DNA of 64,000 bases, from positions 163,229 through 227,228 of the forward strand of contig CAMYKP010000009.1 of assembly GCA_947259005.1 (NCBI GenBank). The letters run 5' to 3'. Positions 37,695 to 46,676 of this stretch are shown one piece after another. A program made the translations under genes and the position numbers. This DNA comes from an uncultured Parasphingopyxis sp. (GTDB lineage: Bacteria > Pseudomonadota > Alphaproteobacteria > Sphingomonadales > Sphingomonadaceae). How positions within the stretch are numbered: the first letter of the stretch is position 1; every line of letters starts with the position of its first letter. Below the pieces are notes generated by a model. That model had not been told where the DNA came from and made no database searches. It saw nothing but the letters and a program-made list of their open reading frames with translations.

Positions 37695-38939
37695 TCACGC
37701 GGCATCGTCCTCAGCGTCCAGCCCATAGGCTGTGTGAAGCACCCGCACGGCAAGCTCGGTATAATCCTCTTCGATCAGCACGCTGACTTTGATCTCGCTG
37801 GTGGTGATCGCCATGATGTTGATGCCGCGATCGGCCAGTGTCTGGAACATGGTGGCGGCAACGCCCGCATGGCTGCGCATGCCGACCCCTACGACCGAAA
37901 CCTTGCAGACATTCGTGTCGTGCGAAATTTCGCGATAGCCGATTTCGTCTTTCGCCTTTGCCAACACGTCGAGCGATTTGGCGAGATCGTCGGACGGGAC
38001 GGTAAAGGTAACGTCGGTGTTGCCGGTTTCGCGCGCAAAGTTCTGCACGATCATGTCGACATTGACGTTCGCCTCGGCAAGCGGGGTGAAAATCGCGGCC
38101 ACGGAGCCGGGCTTGTCGGCCACGGAGGTGAGCGTGACCTTTGCCTCATTCTTGGCATAGGCGATGCCGGTTATCAGCTGCTTTTCCATCTCGCTGTCCT
38201 CAATATCCTGTTCGTCGACGATCATCGTGCCGGGCTTGTCCTCGAAGGAGGACAGGACCTGGAGCGGTACCTTACATTTCATTGCCAGCCCGACGGAACG
38301 GGTCTGGAGCACTTTCGCGCCGACGCTCGCCAGTTCGAGCATCTCTTCATAGGTCACCTTGGCGAGCTTGCGCGCGCGCGGCACGATGCGCGGATCAGTC
38401 GTGTAGACGCCGTCCACATCGGTATAGATGTCGCAGCGATCGGCCTTCATGGCTGCGGCAATCGCGACCGCTGATGTATCGGATCCACCACGGCCCAGCG
38501 TCGCAACGCGGCCCTCTTCCGTCATCCCCTGGAAGCCGGGAATGACGGCGACCTGACCGCCCTCGATAGCCTTCGCCAATATGTCCGCGTCGATATCGTC
38601 GATACGGGCCGAGGCATGGGCTTCGGATGTGCGGATCGGCAGCTGCCAGCCCATCCAGCTGCGCGCCTTTACGCCCATGGACTGCAGCATGATCGCCAGC
38701 AGCCCGGACGAAACCTGTTCGCCCGACGCCACGACCACGTCATACTCGCGCGGATCGTAAAGCGAAGAAGCCTCGCGGCAGAACTGAACGAGCCGGTCCG
38801 TTTCGCCAGCCATGGCGGAGACGATCACGGCGACATCATTGCCCTTGTCGACTTCGCCTTTCACGCGCTCGGCCACGGCGCGGATACGATCGATCCCGCC
38901 CATGGACGTGCCGCCGAATTTCATCACAATGCGGGCCAT
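37695..38939 (-). CDS. lysC: Aspartate kinase
   Basis: The 414-residue enzyme has the N-terminal KFGGTSM kinase motif, VASGEQVSSGLLA, GRGGSDTSAVA and two C-terminal ACT domains (about 265-335 and 345-410) for feedback regulation. It phosphorylates aspartate at the entry to lysine, threonine, methionine and diaminopimelate synthesis. ATG 38939 was chosen since MARIVMKFGGTS is the canonical start; the frame is open further upstream but that part overlaps the divergent ubiG gene. Confidence 0.96.
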   Translation of the reverse strand: MARIVMKFGGTSMGGIDRIRAVAERVKGEVDKGNDVAVIVSAMAGETDRLVQFCREASSLYDPREYDVVVASGEQVSSGLLAIMLQSMGVKARSWMGWQLPIRTSEAHASARIDDIDADILAKAIEGGQVAVIPGFQGMTEEGRVATLGRGGSDTSAVAIAAAMKADRCDIYTDVDGVYTTDPRIVPRARKLAKVTYEEMLELASVGAKVLQTRSVGLAMKCKVPLQVLSSFEDKPGTMIVDEQDIEDSEMEKQLITGIAYAKNEAKVTLTSVADKPGSVAAIFTPLAEANVNVDMIVQNFARETGNTDVTFTVPSDDLAKSLDVLAKAKDEIGYREISHDTNVCKVSVVGVGMRSHAGVAATMFQTLADRGINIMAITTSEIKVSVLIEEDYTELAVRVLHTAYGLDAEDDAA

Positions 38940-39017
38940 TGATTTCTGGCAAACCCCCGAAAAAATGCGCTTTGCCCCATGGAACGGGGCGGGCGATCCT
39001 GTTAGGCAGGAGAGGTT

Positions 39018-39785
39018 ATGAACGCAAGTGCAGCAACGCCTTCCACCGCGACGGATTCCCGTGCCCATTCGGTCGATCCGAAAGAGGCCGAACATTTCGG
39101 CAAGCTCGCGGCTGAATGGTGGAACCCGAAGGGTTCGTCCGCGATGCTCCACCGGCTCAATCCGCCGCGCCTCGGCTATATTCGCGAGGCTATCAACCGG
39201 CATTGGGGGCTGGATGAGACTGACCGGCGTCCGCTAACGGGCAAAAGCGCGCTCGATATCGGGTGCGGTGCCGGGTTGCTCGCCGAACCGCTGGCCCGGC
39301 TGGGCGCTTCCGTTACCGGCATCGACGCAGCGGAGGAGAATATCGCGGCGGCGCGTTCACATGCCGAACAGTCCGGCCTTGCCATCGATTATCGCGCAGG
39401 CGGCATCGAAGCGGCAGCGGGGACGTTCGATCTCGTCACCTGCATGGAAGTGGTCGAGCATGTGACGGACCCGGAGCAATTTTTGCGCGGGTTGGCCGAT
39501 GCCCTGAAGCTGGACGGGCTGCTCATCATGTCGACCCCCAACCGCACGGGCCTGTCAAAGCTTGCGATGATTACGGTGGGCGAGGGGGCTGGCCTCATCC
39601 CCAAAGGCACGCATGATTGGGACAAATTCCTAACGCCGGAAGAGCTGACCGGGTTGCTCGAAAAGGCCGGGCTGACCGTGACCGACATTTCGGGCCTGAG
39701 TTTTTCGCCCGCACGCGGGTTCGAAATTTCGGAGCGGACGGCGCTCAATTATCTGCTGACGGCTAAACCCTCTCCCGGTGGGTGA
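39018..39785 (+). CDS. ubiG: Ubiquinone biosynthesis O-methyltransferase
   Basis: The 255-residue protein has the SAM-binding motif LDIGCGAGLLAEPLARLG (about 74-91), MEVVEHVTDPEQFLRGLA, and MSTPNRTGLSK typical of UbiG. It catalyses both O-methylations of ubiquinone synthesis; coq7 in this window acts between them. An AGGAGAGG ribosome-binding site precedes the ATG. The last residues (AKPSPGG) are encoded inside an arm of an inverted repeat that fills the gap to the next gene, so the C-terminus may have been replaced by repeat sequence. Confidence 0.94.
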   Translation: MNASAATPSTATDSRAHSVDPKEAEHFGKLAAEWWNPKGSSAMLHRLNPPRLGYIREAINRHWGLDETDRRPLTGKSALDIGCGAGLLAEPLARLGASVTGIDAAEENIAAARSHAEQSGLAIDYRAGGIEAAAGTFDLVTCMEVVEHVTDPEQFLRGLADALKLDGLLIMSTPNRTGLSKLAMITVGEGAGLIPKGTHDWDKFLTPEELTGLLEKAGLTVTDISGLSFSPARGFEISERTALNYLLTAKPSPGG

Positions 39786-39884
39786 GGGGATCGCTCTATC
39801 GGATAGACCTCAACCCCTCATCCAATCGCGTCTAGGCTCGTACCTCGCCAAGACTTGATGTCCTTCTCACCCTGGGAGAAGGGA
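39767..39884. repeat. Imperfect inverted repeat element between ubiG and fzlA-like gene
   Basis: The arm ACCCTCTCCCGGTGGGTGAG (from 39767) is roughly complementary to TCCTTCTCACCCTGGGAGAA (39860-39879), both carrying the CCCTCTCCC/GGGAGAAGGG type of intergenic palindrome. The element of about 118 bases spans the ubiG stop and reaches the stop of the convergent gene. It may serve as a two-way terminator or be a dispersed mobile palindrome. Confidence 0.65.
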
Positions 39885-40556
39885 TTAGAAATCGACCTTG
39901 TCGTAATGCGCCGGGGGCGAGATCACTTCCATGCGTTCATTGAGGAGAGGCCGGAAGCTGGGACGCGATTTGAGGCCGGCATACCATGCCTTGGCCTGGC
40001 TATGGCTCGACCAGTTGAAACCGCCCAGATAGTCGGCCACCGAAATCTGCGCGGCGGCTGCAAGGTCGGCGAGGCTGAGCGTCGCACCGCCGATCCAGCG
40101 GCGATGATCGAGCAGATAATCGATATAGTCGAGATGGGAATCCGCCGCTTTCATGGCTTCGCGCAGGGCCGTTCCATCCGGCGCTTCGCGGTGGACCAGA
40201 CGTTTGAACATGCGCTCGTGCATGAGCGGTGCGACGACATCGGCATAGAAATTTTCGTCGAACCAGGCGACCAGCCGCCGGATCTCCGCGCGGTTCGGAG
40301 CCGGGCCGGTGATCATCCGCGCCGTGTCGACCGTCTCTTCGAAATATTCGCAGATCGCACGGCTGTCGATCAGCGTGCCGCCCTTTTCCTTGTCCACCAT
40401 GACGGGCGTCTTGCCGGCCGGGTTTATATCGAGAAATTCGTCGCGCCGTTCCCAGGGCGATTCCCGCACCAGATCATAGCCGATGCCCTTTTCCCCAAGC
40501 AGGAGGCGGACCTTGCGGCTGAACGGACAAAGAGGAAATTGGAAGAGTTCCCACAT
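39885..40556 (-). CDS. fzlA: FzlA-like glutathione S-transferase-fold protein
   Basis: The 223-residue GST-fold protein has the thioredoxin-like start LFQFPLCPFSRKVRLLLGEK, the NPAGKTPVMVD block, and a C-terminal tail LKSRPSFRPLL...PPAHYDKVDF. This tail and the CPFSRK motif match the alphaproteobacterial FzlA group, which binds FtsZ and is needed for division in Caulobacter. A plain GST remains possible; FzlA is my inference from the tail. It is a single gene convergent with ubiG. Confidence 0.7.
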   Translation of the reverse strand: MWELFQFPLCPFSRKVRLLLGEKGIGYDLVRESPWERRDEFLDINPAGKTPVMVDKEKGGTLIDSRAICEYFEETVDTARMITGPAPNRAEIRRLVAWFDENFYADVVAPLMHERMFKRLVHREAPDGTALREAMKAADSHLDYIDYLLDHRRWIGGATLSLADLAAAAQISVADYLGGFNWSSHSQAKAWYAGLKSRPSFRPLLNERMEVISPPAHYDKVDF

Positions 40557-40623
40557 GGATGCGGTTGTAGCGCAATGGCCGAATCCGTCCAGCGGTTATT
40601 CGGCGGGTGTTGCCCGGTCCGGC

Positions 40624-41016
40624 CTAGTCGGACAGTGAGCGGCTGAGGCTCTCGGCCCAGCTTTCGAGCGCGGGGAGCATCGTTTCTACTTCGCTCAGCA
40701 TCGTGCCCATCAGCGCCGTGGCCATCCGAGCCCGGCCGCGCAATTCCTCTTCGGCAGCGGGGTTTCCGCGGACCATTACATCGCGCAACGTATCGCTTTC
40801 GCGAACATCCCCGTCGATTTCGACATCGGGCATGGACTGAGCGAGCCGCCCAACCGGCAGGTCGAGCAACGTGCCTAAAAACCTGTCCACGGCGAGCACG
40901 GTTTCATCCTGTGCGGCATAGGGATCGTCGTCCCAGATATCGTCATCCGCGGATTGCGCGAGCGCGGGCGGGGCGAGCATTATCGCCAGTGGGATAAGAA
41001 AGGGCCAGGCGCGCAT
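40624..41016 (-). CDS. Small secreted protein, unknown function
   Basis: The 130-residue product has a signal peptide (to APPALAQ, residue 21) and an acidic mature part with a helical C-terminal half (EEELRGRARMATALMGTMLSEVETMLPALESWAESL, about 90-125). No catalytic motif is seen. Similar proteins occur in sphingomonads as far as I recall. It has a signal peptide and reasonable codon use, so I take it as real. Confidence 0.65.
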   Translation of the reverse strand: MRAWPFLIPLAIMLAPPALAQSADDDIWDDDPYAAQDETVLAVDRFLGTLLDLPVGRLAQSMPDVEIDGDVRESDTLRDVMVRGNPAAEEELRGRARMATALMGTMLSEVETMLPALESWAESLSRSLSD

Positions 41017-41101
41017 GATTGGGTCTCCTGAAACAGCGGCGTCAATATGCCCCGTTTATCGGAAAAACAAAATGAGCAAAGGCTGAACGCCCTGCCGGAC
41101 C

Positions 41102-41434
41102 CTATTCGTCCGCCTGATACACCATCAGTTCGTTGCCGGCCGGATCGTGGAAATGAAACCGCCGGCCGCCGGGAAAGGGGTAGGTTTCCCGGGTGATCGT
41201 TCCACCGCCGTCGCGCACGGCTTTTTCCGCTGCTGCAATATCGTCCGTCTGGAAGCCGGGCAGGGGCGGTTCCGCCTTTTCACTGACGATGATTCCGATC
41301 TCCAGATCGCCACCATGTACGGCTGCATATTCCGGGTCATAGTCCGTGAAAGCGAAGCCGAAAGCCTTTGTGTAGAAGGCTTTGCTGGCGTCCATGTCGT
41401 TCGTGCTGAATTCCAGATAATTGGGTGTATGCAT
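41102..41434 (-). CDS. VOC-family (glyoxalase-like) protein
   Basis: The 110-residue protein has one vicinal-oxygen-chelate module: YLEFSTNDMDASKAFYTKAFG at the start (about 5-25), then GFQTDDIAAAEKAVRDGGGT and RRFHFHDPAGNELMVYQ. The start ATG 41434 has GAGGGAA upstream. VOC proteins include glyoxalases, dioxygenases and antibiotic-binding proteins; the substrate is not clear. It is 71 bases upstream of the gltB stop and reads in the same direction, outside the operon. Confidence 0.85.
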   Translation of the reverse strand: MHTPNYLEFSTNDMDASKAFYTKAFGFAFTDYDPEYAAVHGGDLEIGIIVSEKAEPPLPGFQTDDIAAAEKAVRDGGGTITRETYPFPGGRRFHFHDPAGNELMVYQADE

Positions 41435-41505
41435 GGCGAATTCCCTCAATGTTCCATATATGTTCTAGCCCTAAGGGGATTGACGAGTCAATGTGACGGC
41501 GGGAG

Positions 41506-44500
41506 CTATTCCGCCGCCACGACCTCTTCCTCGTCGCTGAGCGGATGATCAAGCCGGCCGATCATTTCCTTCGGGCAGACCTGCCAGAATTGTTCGCGCC
41601 ACCTGTCCCAGTCGTCGATGATCGAATGAGCCCAGGCGCTTTCGGTTGCCTTGGCGTGGCTGGCGATCAATTCGAGCAGGCGTTCTTCCCAGTGGCTGGA
41701 CGCAAGGCGCTGCCAGAGGATGCTTTCGGGATTGGCGTGACGTTCGAATTCGCCGGTTTCATCCAGGATGAACGCCATGCCGCCGGTCATGCCCGCGCCG
41801 AAATTCTTGCCGACCCGGCCGAGAATGACAGCCGTGCCGCCGGTCATATATTCACAGCCATTGGCGCCGCAGCCTTCGATCACGACATCGGCGCCCGAAT
41901 TGCGCACGGCGAAGCGTTCGCCCGCCCGGCCTGCCGCGAACAGCTTGCCCGAGGTAGCGCCGTAAAGCACGGTGTTGCCGATGATCGTATTGTCCTTGCT
42001 TTCGAGAGGCGAGGAGACGGTTGGCCGGACGACGATATGGCCGCCGGAAAGGCCCTTGCCGACATAGTCGTTCGAATCGCCGAAAATTTCGATCGTGATG
42101 CCTTTGCAGAGGAACGCGCCCAGAGACTGGCCAGCCGAACCGCGCAGGCGGACATGCAGATGATCGTCGGCCAGTTCGGACATGCCGAACCGCCGGGTCA
42201 CTTCTGACGACAGCCGCGTGCCGACCGCACGGTGCGTATTGCGCACCGTATAGGTGAGCTGCATCTTCTCGCCGCGTTCGAACACCGCTTTGGTATCCTC
42301 GATCATCTGCGCATCGAGGCTGTCGGGAACCTCATTGCGCCAGGTATCGAGGCTGAACCGCCGTTCGTGATCGGCCGCATCGACCTTGGCGAGGATCGGG
42401 TTGAGATCGAGATCGTCGAGATGCTCGGCGCCGCGGCTGACCTGGCGGAGCAATTCCGTCCGCCCGACAATCTCGTCAAGGCTGCGATAGCCGAGTCGGG
42501 CCAGAATCTCGCGCACTTCCTCGGCGATAAAGGTCATCAGGTTGATCACCTTTTCGGGCGTGCCTGTGAACTTGTCGCGCAGCCGATCGTCCTGCGTGCA
42601 GATGCCGACCGGGCAGGTGTTGGAATGGCATTGCCGGACCATGATGCAGCCCATCGCCACAAGGCTGAGCGTGCCGATGCCATATTCCTCGGCCCCGAGG
42701 ATCGCGGCGATCACGATGTCGCGGCCCGTTTTGAGGCCACCATCGGTGCGCAGGCGAATGCGATGGCGCAATCCGTTGAGCGTCAGCACCTGGTTGACCT
42801 CGGACAGGCCCATTTCCCACGGCGTGCCTGCATATTTGATGGAGGTTTGCGGAGACGCGCCTGTGCCGCCGGTGTTGCCGGCGATCAGGATCACATCGGC
42901 ATGGGCTTTCGCGACGCCCGCAGCGACGGTTCCGATACCGGCCGAGCTCACCAGTTTCACGCAGACCCGTGCATTGGGGTTGATCTGTTTCAGGTCGTAG
43001 ATCAGCTGGGCGAGATCCTCGATTGAATAGATGTCATGATGGGGCGGCGGAGAGATCAGCGTCACGCCCGGCGTAGCATGGCGAAGCTTGGCAATGAACT
43101 CGGTAACCTTGAAGCCGGGCAATTGGCCGCCTTCACCGGGCTTTGCGCCCTGGGCAACCTTGATCTCGATCTCGTCGCACGCGTTCAGATATTCCGCCGT
43201 AACGCCGAACCGGCCGGAGGCGATCTGCTTGATGACGCTGTTGGCATTGTCGCCATTGGCTTTGGGTTCGTAGCGGCTCTTGTCCTCGCCGCCTTCGCCG
43301 GACACGGCTTTCGCCCCGATCCGGTTCATCGCGATGGCCAGCGTTTCATGCGCTTCCGGTGAGAGGGCGCCCAGGCTCATGCCCGGCGTCACGAAGCGTT
43401 TGCGGATCTCCGTGATGGCCTCGACTTCATCGATCGGCACGGCTTCCGGCGCATAGTTGAATTCCATCAGGTCGCGCAGATAGACAGGGTCCATATCGCG
43501 TACGCCGCGCGAGAATTGGAGATAGCTGGAATAGCTGTCCGTGCTGACGGCGGTCTGCAACAGGTGCATGAGCTGCGCGGAATAGGCATGGCTTTCTTCG
43601 CCTGCGCGCTGCCGGTAAAAGCCGCCAATGGGCAAGGTTATGACCGCCGGATCCCATGCCGCTGTGTGGCGCAGCTCCGCATTCAGTTGCAGCGACGCAT
43701 AGCCTTCGCCAGAAATCTTGGCCGGCATGCCCGGGAAGAATTCGTTGACCAGCGAGCGGGAGAGCCCGACCGCTTCGAAATTATAGCCGCCGCGATAGCT
43801 GGAGATCACGGCGATCCCCATCTTCGACATGATCTTGCGAAGGCCCTCGTCGATGGCCTCCTGATAACGGGCGATACACTCTTCGAGCGTCAGGTCACCA
43901 AACAGGCCGCGCGCATGCCGGTCGGCAATGGCGCCTTCGGTCAGATAGGCGTTCACGGTGGTCGCGCCGACGCCGATCAGAACGGCGAAATAATGGGTGT
44001 CGAGACATTCGGCAGAGCGGACATTGACCGACGCATAGCTGCGCAGGCCCTTGGCCTTCAGATGCGTATGGACGGCAGCCGCGGCGAGGACCATCGGGAT
44101 CGCGGCCCGGTCCGGCCCGGTATGTTCGTCGGTCAGGAACAGTTCGATATGGCCTTCACGGACCACCTGTTCTGCCTGTTTGCGGACGGTCGCGATGGCT
44201 TCGCGCAGCGTGGTGCCGACATCATAGGTGCAATCGATCTCGGCGGCGACATCGCCAAAGCCTTCCTTCAATCCGCCCCATTGGTCGGATGTGAGAACGG
44301 GAGAATCGAGCACGAGTACGCTGTCCTGCTCCGCTTCATTGTCGAGTATGTTGGCGAAGTTCGCGAAGCGCGTCTTGAGGCTCATCACATGGCGTTCGCG
44401 CAGGCTGTCGATCGGCGGGTTCGTCACCTGGCTGAAATTCTGCCGGAAGAACTGGCTGATCAGGCGCGGCTTGCCGGAAATCACGGCGAGCGGCGTATCG

Positions 44501-46020
44501 TCACCCATCGATCCGATTGCTTCCTTGGCCGTTTCGACCATCGGCGCGAGGATAAGCTCCATGTCTTCCATCGTCTGCCCGGCCGCGACCTGGCGGCGGA
44601 GCAGCTCTGCGCGATCCCAGTCCGGTGCATAGCGCTTTTTGGGCTTGGGCAGGTCGGCGGTCGTCTTGAAACCTTTGACCCATTCGCCATAGGGGCGCTC
44701 GCCTGAAATCTTGTCCTTGATTGCGCGGTCGTCGAACAACATGCCCTCGTCGAGATCGACGGCAATCATCTGGCCCGGGCCGAGTTGGCCCTTCTTCACG
44801 ATCTGGCTTTCGGGGACGACGACCATGCCGGTTTCCGAGCCGACGATGAGCAGCCCGTCGGAAGTCTGCGTGGTGCGCAGGGGGCGCAGCGCGTTGCGGT
44901 CCATCCCGGCGACGATCCAGCGTCCATCGGTCATGGCGAGGGCGGCCGGGCCGTCCCATGGCTCCATCATGCTCGCGAGATAGGCGTACATGTCCTCATG
45001 CGCCTTGGGGATATCGCCATCATGCTGCCAGGCTTCCGGCACGAGCATCAGCTTGGCCGTCGGCGCATCGCGGCCCGAGCGGCAGATCGTCTCGAAGGTC
45101 GCATCGAGCGCGGCAGTGTCCGACGATCCGGCAGGGATCAGCGGTTTGATCTCGTCGCCATGCTCGCCGAACGCGAGGGAGGCCATCTTGATCTCGTGGC
45201 TCTGCATCCAGTTCTTGTTGCCGCGAATGGTGTTGATCTCGCCATTATGGGCAAGGCCGCGAAACGGCTGGGCCAGCCACCATTGCGGGAAAGTATTGGT
45301 CGAATAGCGCTGGTGGAAGATCGCCATGCGGCTTTCGAAGCGCTCGTCGGTAAGATCGGGATAGAAGGTCGCCAGCGATTCCGCGAGGAACAGGCCCTTG
45401 TAAACGATCGACCGGCAGGAGAGGCTGCAGATATAGAAATCGCGCACCTGGGCGGCGATGATCCGCTTCTCGATACGCTTGCGGATCAGGAACAGGTCTT
45501 TCTCGAACTCGGTTACGTCCACTTCGTCGCCCATGGGGCCGGCGATCATGATCTGTTCGATCTCGGGCCGCGTGGCCTGCGCCTTCTGGCCGATCACGGA
45601 CACGTCCACCGGCACCTGCCGCCAGCCATAGATCGAATAGCCGAACTCGATAATCTCGCTCTCGACAATCGTGCGGCAGGTTTCCTGCGCGTTCAGGTCG
45701 GTACGTGGCAGGAATACCATGCCAACGGCGAGCCGGTTCGGCATCGGCCGGTGGCCGCTATGGGCAATGGCATCGTCGAAAAAGCGTTCCGGCAGGTCGA
45801 CCAGGATTCCGGCGCCGTCCCCGGTCTTGCCGTCCGCATCGACGGCCCCGCGATGCCAGACCGCGCGCAACGCTTCGATCCCGGCCTCCACGACGCGGCG
45901 CGACGGCTTGCCATCAATCGCCGCGATCAGCCCGACGCCGCAGGCATCGGATTCCATATCGGGACGGTACATGCCCTCGCGTTCGATGCGTTCATGTTCG
46001 GGGGTGGGGTAATGGGTCAT
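41506..46020 (-). CDS. gltB: Glutamate synthase large subunit
   Basis: This full-length 1504-residue protein has an N-terminal class II glutamine amidotransferase domain whose mature Cys is C27 (ESDACGVGLIAA) after a 26-residue propeptide, a central domain, the FMN synthase domain and the [3Fe-4S] motif CHSNTCPVGIC. The C-terminal GXGXG beta-helix is present (GCGANGCEYMTGG). It makes two glutamate from glutamine and 2-oxoglutarate using NADPH through GltD. Its start overlaps the DUF2059 gene by 4 bases (ATGA). Confidence 0.97.
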   Translation of the reverse strand: MTHYPTPEHERIEREGMYRPDMESDACGVGLIAAIDGKPSRRVVEAGIEALRAVWHRGAVDADGKTGDGAGILVDLPERFFDDAIAHSGHRPMPNRLAVGMVFLPRTDLNAQETCRTIVESEIIEFGYSIYGWRQVPVDVSVIGQKAQATRPEIEQIMIAGPMGDEVDVTEFEKDLFLIRKRIEKRIIAAQVRDFYICSLSCRSIVYKGLFLAESLATFYPDLTDERFESRMAIFHQRYSTNTFPQWWLAQPFRGLAHNGEINTIRGNKNWMQSHEIKMASLAFGEHGDEIKPLIPAGSSDTAALDATFETICRSGRDAPTAKLMLVPEAWQHDGDIPKAHEDMYAYLASMMEPWDGPAALAMTDGRWIVAGMDRNALRPLRTTQTSDGLLIVGSETGMVVVPESQIVKKGQLGPGQMIAVDLDEGMLFDDRAIKDKISGERPYGEWVKGFKTTADLPKPKKRYAPDWDRAELLRRQVAAGQTMEDMELILAPMVETAKEAIGSMGDDTPLAVISGKPRLISQFFRQNFSQVTNPPIDSLRERHVMSLKTRFANFANILDNEAEQDSVLVLDSPVLTSDQWGGLKEGFGDVAAEIDCTYDVGTTLREAIATVRKQAEQVVREGHIELFLTDEHTGPDRAAIPMVLAAAAVHTHLKAKGLRSYASVNVRSAECLDTHYFAVLIGVGATTVNAYLTEGAIADRHARGLFGDLTLEECIARYQEAIDEGLRKIMSKMGIAVISSYRGGYNFEAVGLSRSLVNEFFPGMPAKISGEGYASLQLNAELRHTAAWDPAVITLPIGGFYRQRAGEESHAYSAQLMHLLQTAVSTDSYSSYLQFSRGVRDMDPVYLRDLMEFNYAPEAVPIDEVEAITEIRKRFVTPGMSLGALSPEAHETLAIAMNRIGAKAVSGEGGEDKSRYEPKANGDNANSVIKQIASGRFGVTAEYLNACDEIEIKVAQGAKPGEGGQLPGFKVTEFIAKLRHATPGVTLISPPPHHDIYSIEDLAQLIYDLKQINPNARVCVKLVSSAGIGTVAAGVAKAHADVILIAGNTGGTGASPQTSIKYAGTPWEMGLSEVNQVLTLNGLRHRIRLRTDGGLKTGRDIVIAAILGAEEYGIGTLSLVAMGCIMVRQCHSNTCPVGICTQDDRLRDKFTGTPEKVINLMTFIAEEVREILARLGYRSLDEIVGRTELLRQVSRGAEHLDDLDLNPILAKVDAADHERRFSLDTWRNEVPDSLDAQMIEDTKAVFERGEKMQLTYTVRNTHRAVGTRLSSEVTRRFGMSELADDHLHVRLRGSAGQSLGAFLCKGITIEIFGDSNDYVGKGLSGGHIVVRPTVSSPLESKDNTIIGNTVLYGATSGKLFAAGRAGERFAVRNSGADVVIEGCGANGCEYMTGGTAVILGRVGKNFGAGMTGGMAFILDETGEFERHANPESILWQRLASSHWEERLLELIASHAKATESAWAHSIIDDWDRWREQFWQVCPKEMIGRLDHPLSDEEEVVAAE

Positions 46021-46676
46021 TCTTCGGTCTCTGGTTCAGATGCTTCCGTCCCGCCGCGCATCGCGTCGAGATTGCTGTTGGTTACGCTGCTTGGTGGAGC
46101 AGCGCTTTCACTGCCCTGGAGCGCGGAAAGGCGCGTCATAAAATCTTGGATATCAGTCTGGAGATGCTGCATTGACCGCGCCATCGTCTCGCGCTGCCAG
46201 GCCGCGATATCCGGATCGGCCATGATAGAGTTGGACTGCTGCAGATAGGCCCGGCCCGCCGTGGTTTCGAAAAATTCGCCGATCTCCCGCATCTCACGAC
46301 GCGTGAAGCGGCGGGCATAGGCGCGGGACATGGCCTCTATCATGCTCGGAAGGTTGGCCGAAGCCGATTCAAGTGCACGGGAACGCTGGACCGCCACGAA
46401 ATCCAAAAAGAGGGCGCGGACATCGGGATTGTCGGAGAGCGCGGCTTGCAGTTCCGGCGCCTGCATCATCCCCGCTTCCAGATTGGCGATCATCGGTTCG
46501 ATCATCGCCAGCATCATGGCTTCGCGCTGCGCGGGCGGCATCAGGATGTTGAGTAGCTCGCGGGCAGCTTCGACGCGCTCCGGTTCGGGCGCGGGGACGC
46601 CCGATTGCGTTTGCGAGGCAGCGGGTGTCGCGAACAGGAAAAGCCCTGCCAGCAGGGCGGTCATGGCTTTCATCAT
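46017..46676 (-). CDS. DUF2059 exported protein inside the glt operon
   Basis: The 219-residue product has a signal peptide (to AASQTQ) and a DUF2059 region (about 95-165, ALESASANLPSMIEAMSRAYARRFTRREMREIGEFFETTAGRAYL split over that range). It overlaps gltD upstream (46673-46676) and gltB downstream (46017-46020) by 4 bases each, so it is expressed with them. DUF2059 proteins are periplasmic and mostly uncharacterised. A role in glutamate synthase itself is unlikely since that enzyme is cytoplasmic. Confidence 0.82.
   Translation of the reverse strand: MMKAMTALLAGLFLFATPAASQTQSGVPAPEPERVEAARELLNILMPPAQREAMMLAMIEPMIANLEAGMMQAPELQAALSDNPDVRALFLDFVAVQRSRALESASANLPSMIEAMSRAYARRFTRREMREIGEFFETTAGRAYLQQSNSIMADPDIAAWQRETMARSMQHLQTDIQDFMTRLSALQGSESAAPPSSVTNSNLDAMRGGTEASEPETEE

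Noticed and set aside
43516..44706. Long plus-strand frames opposite gltB (also 44785-46248)
   Set aside because: gltB is full length with all motifs; the antisense frames have typical shadow composition.
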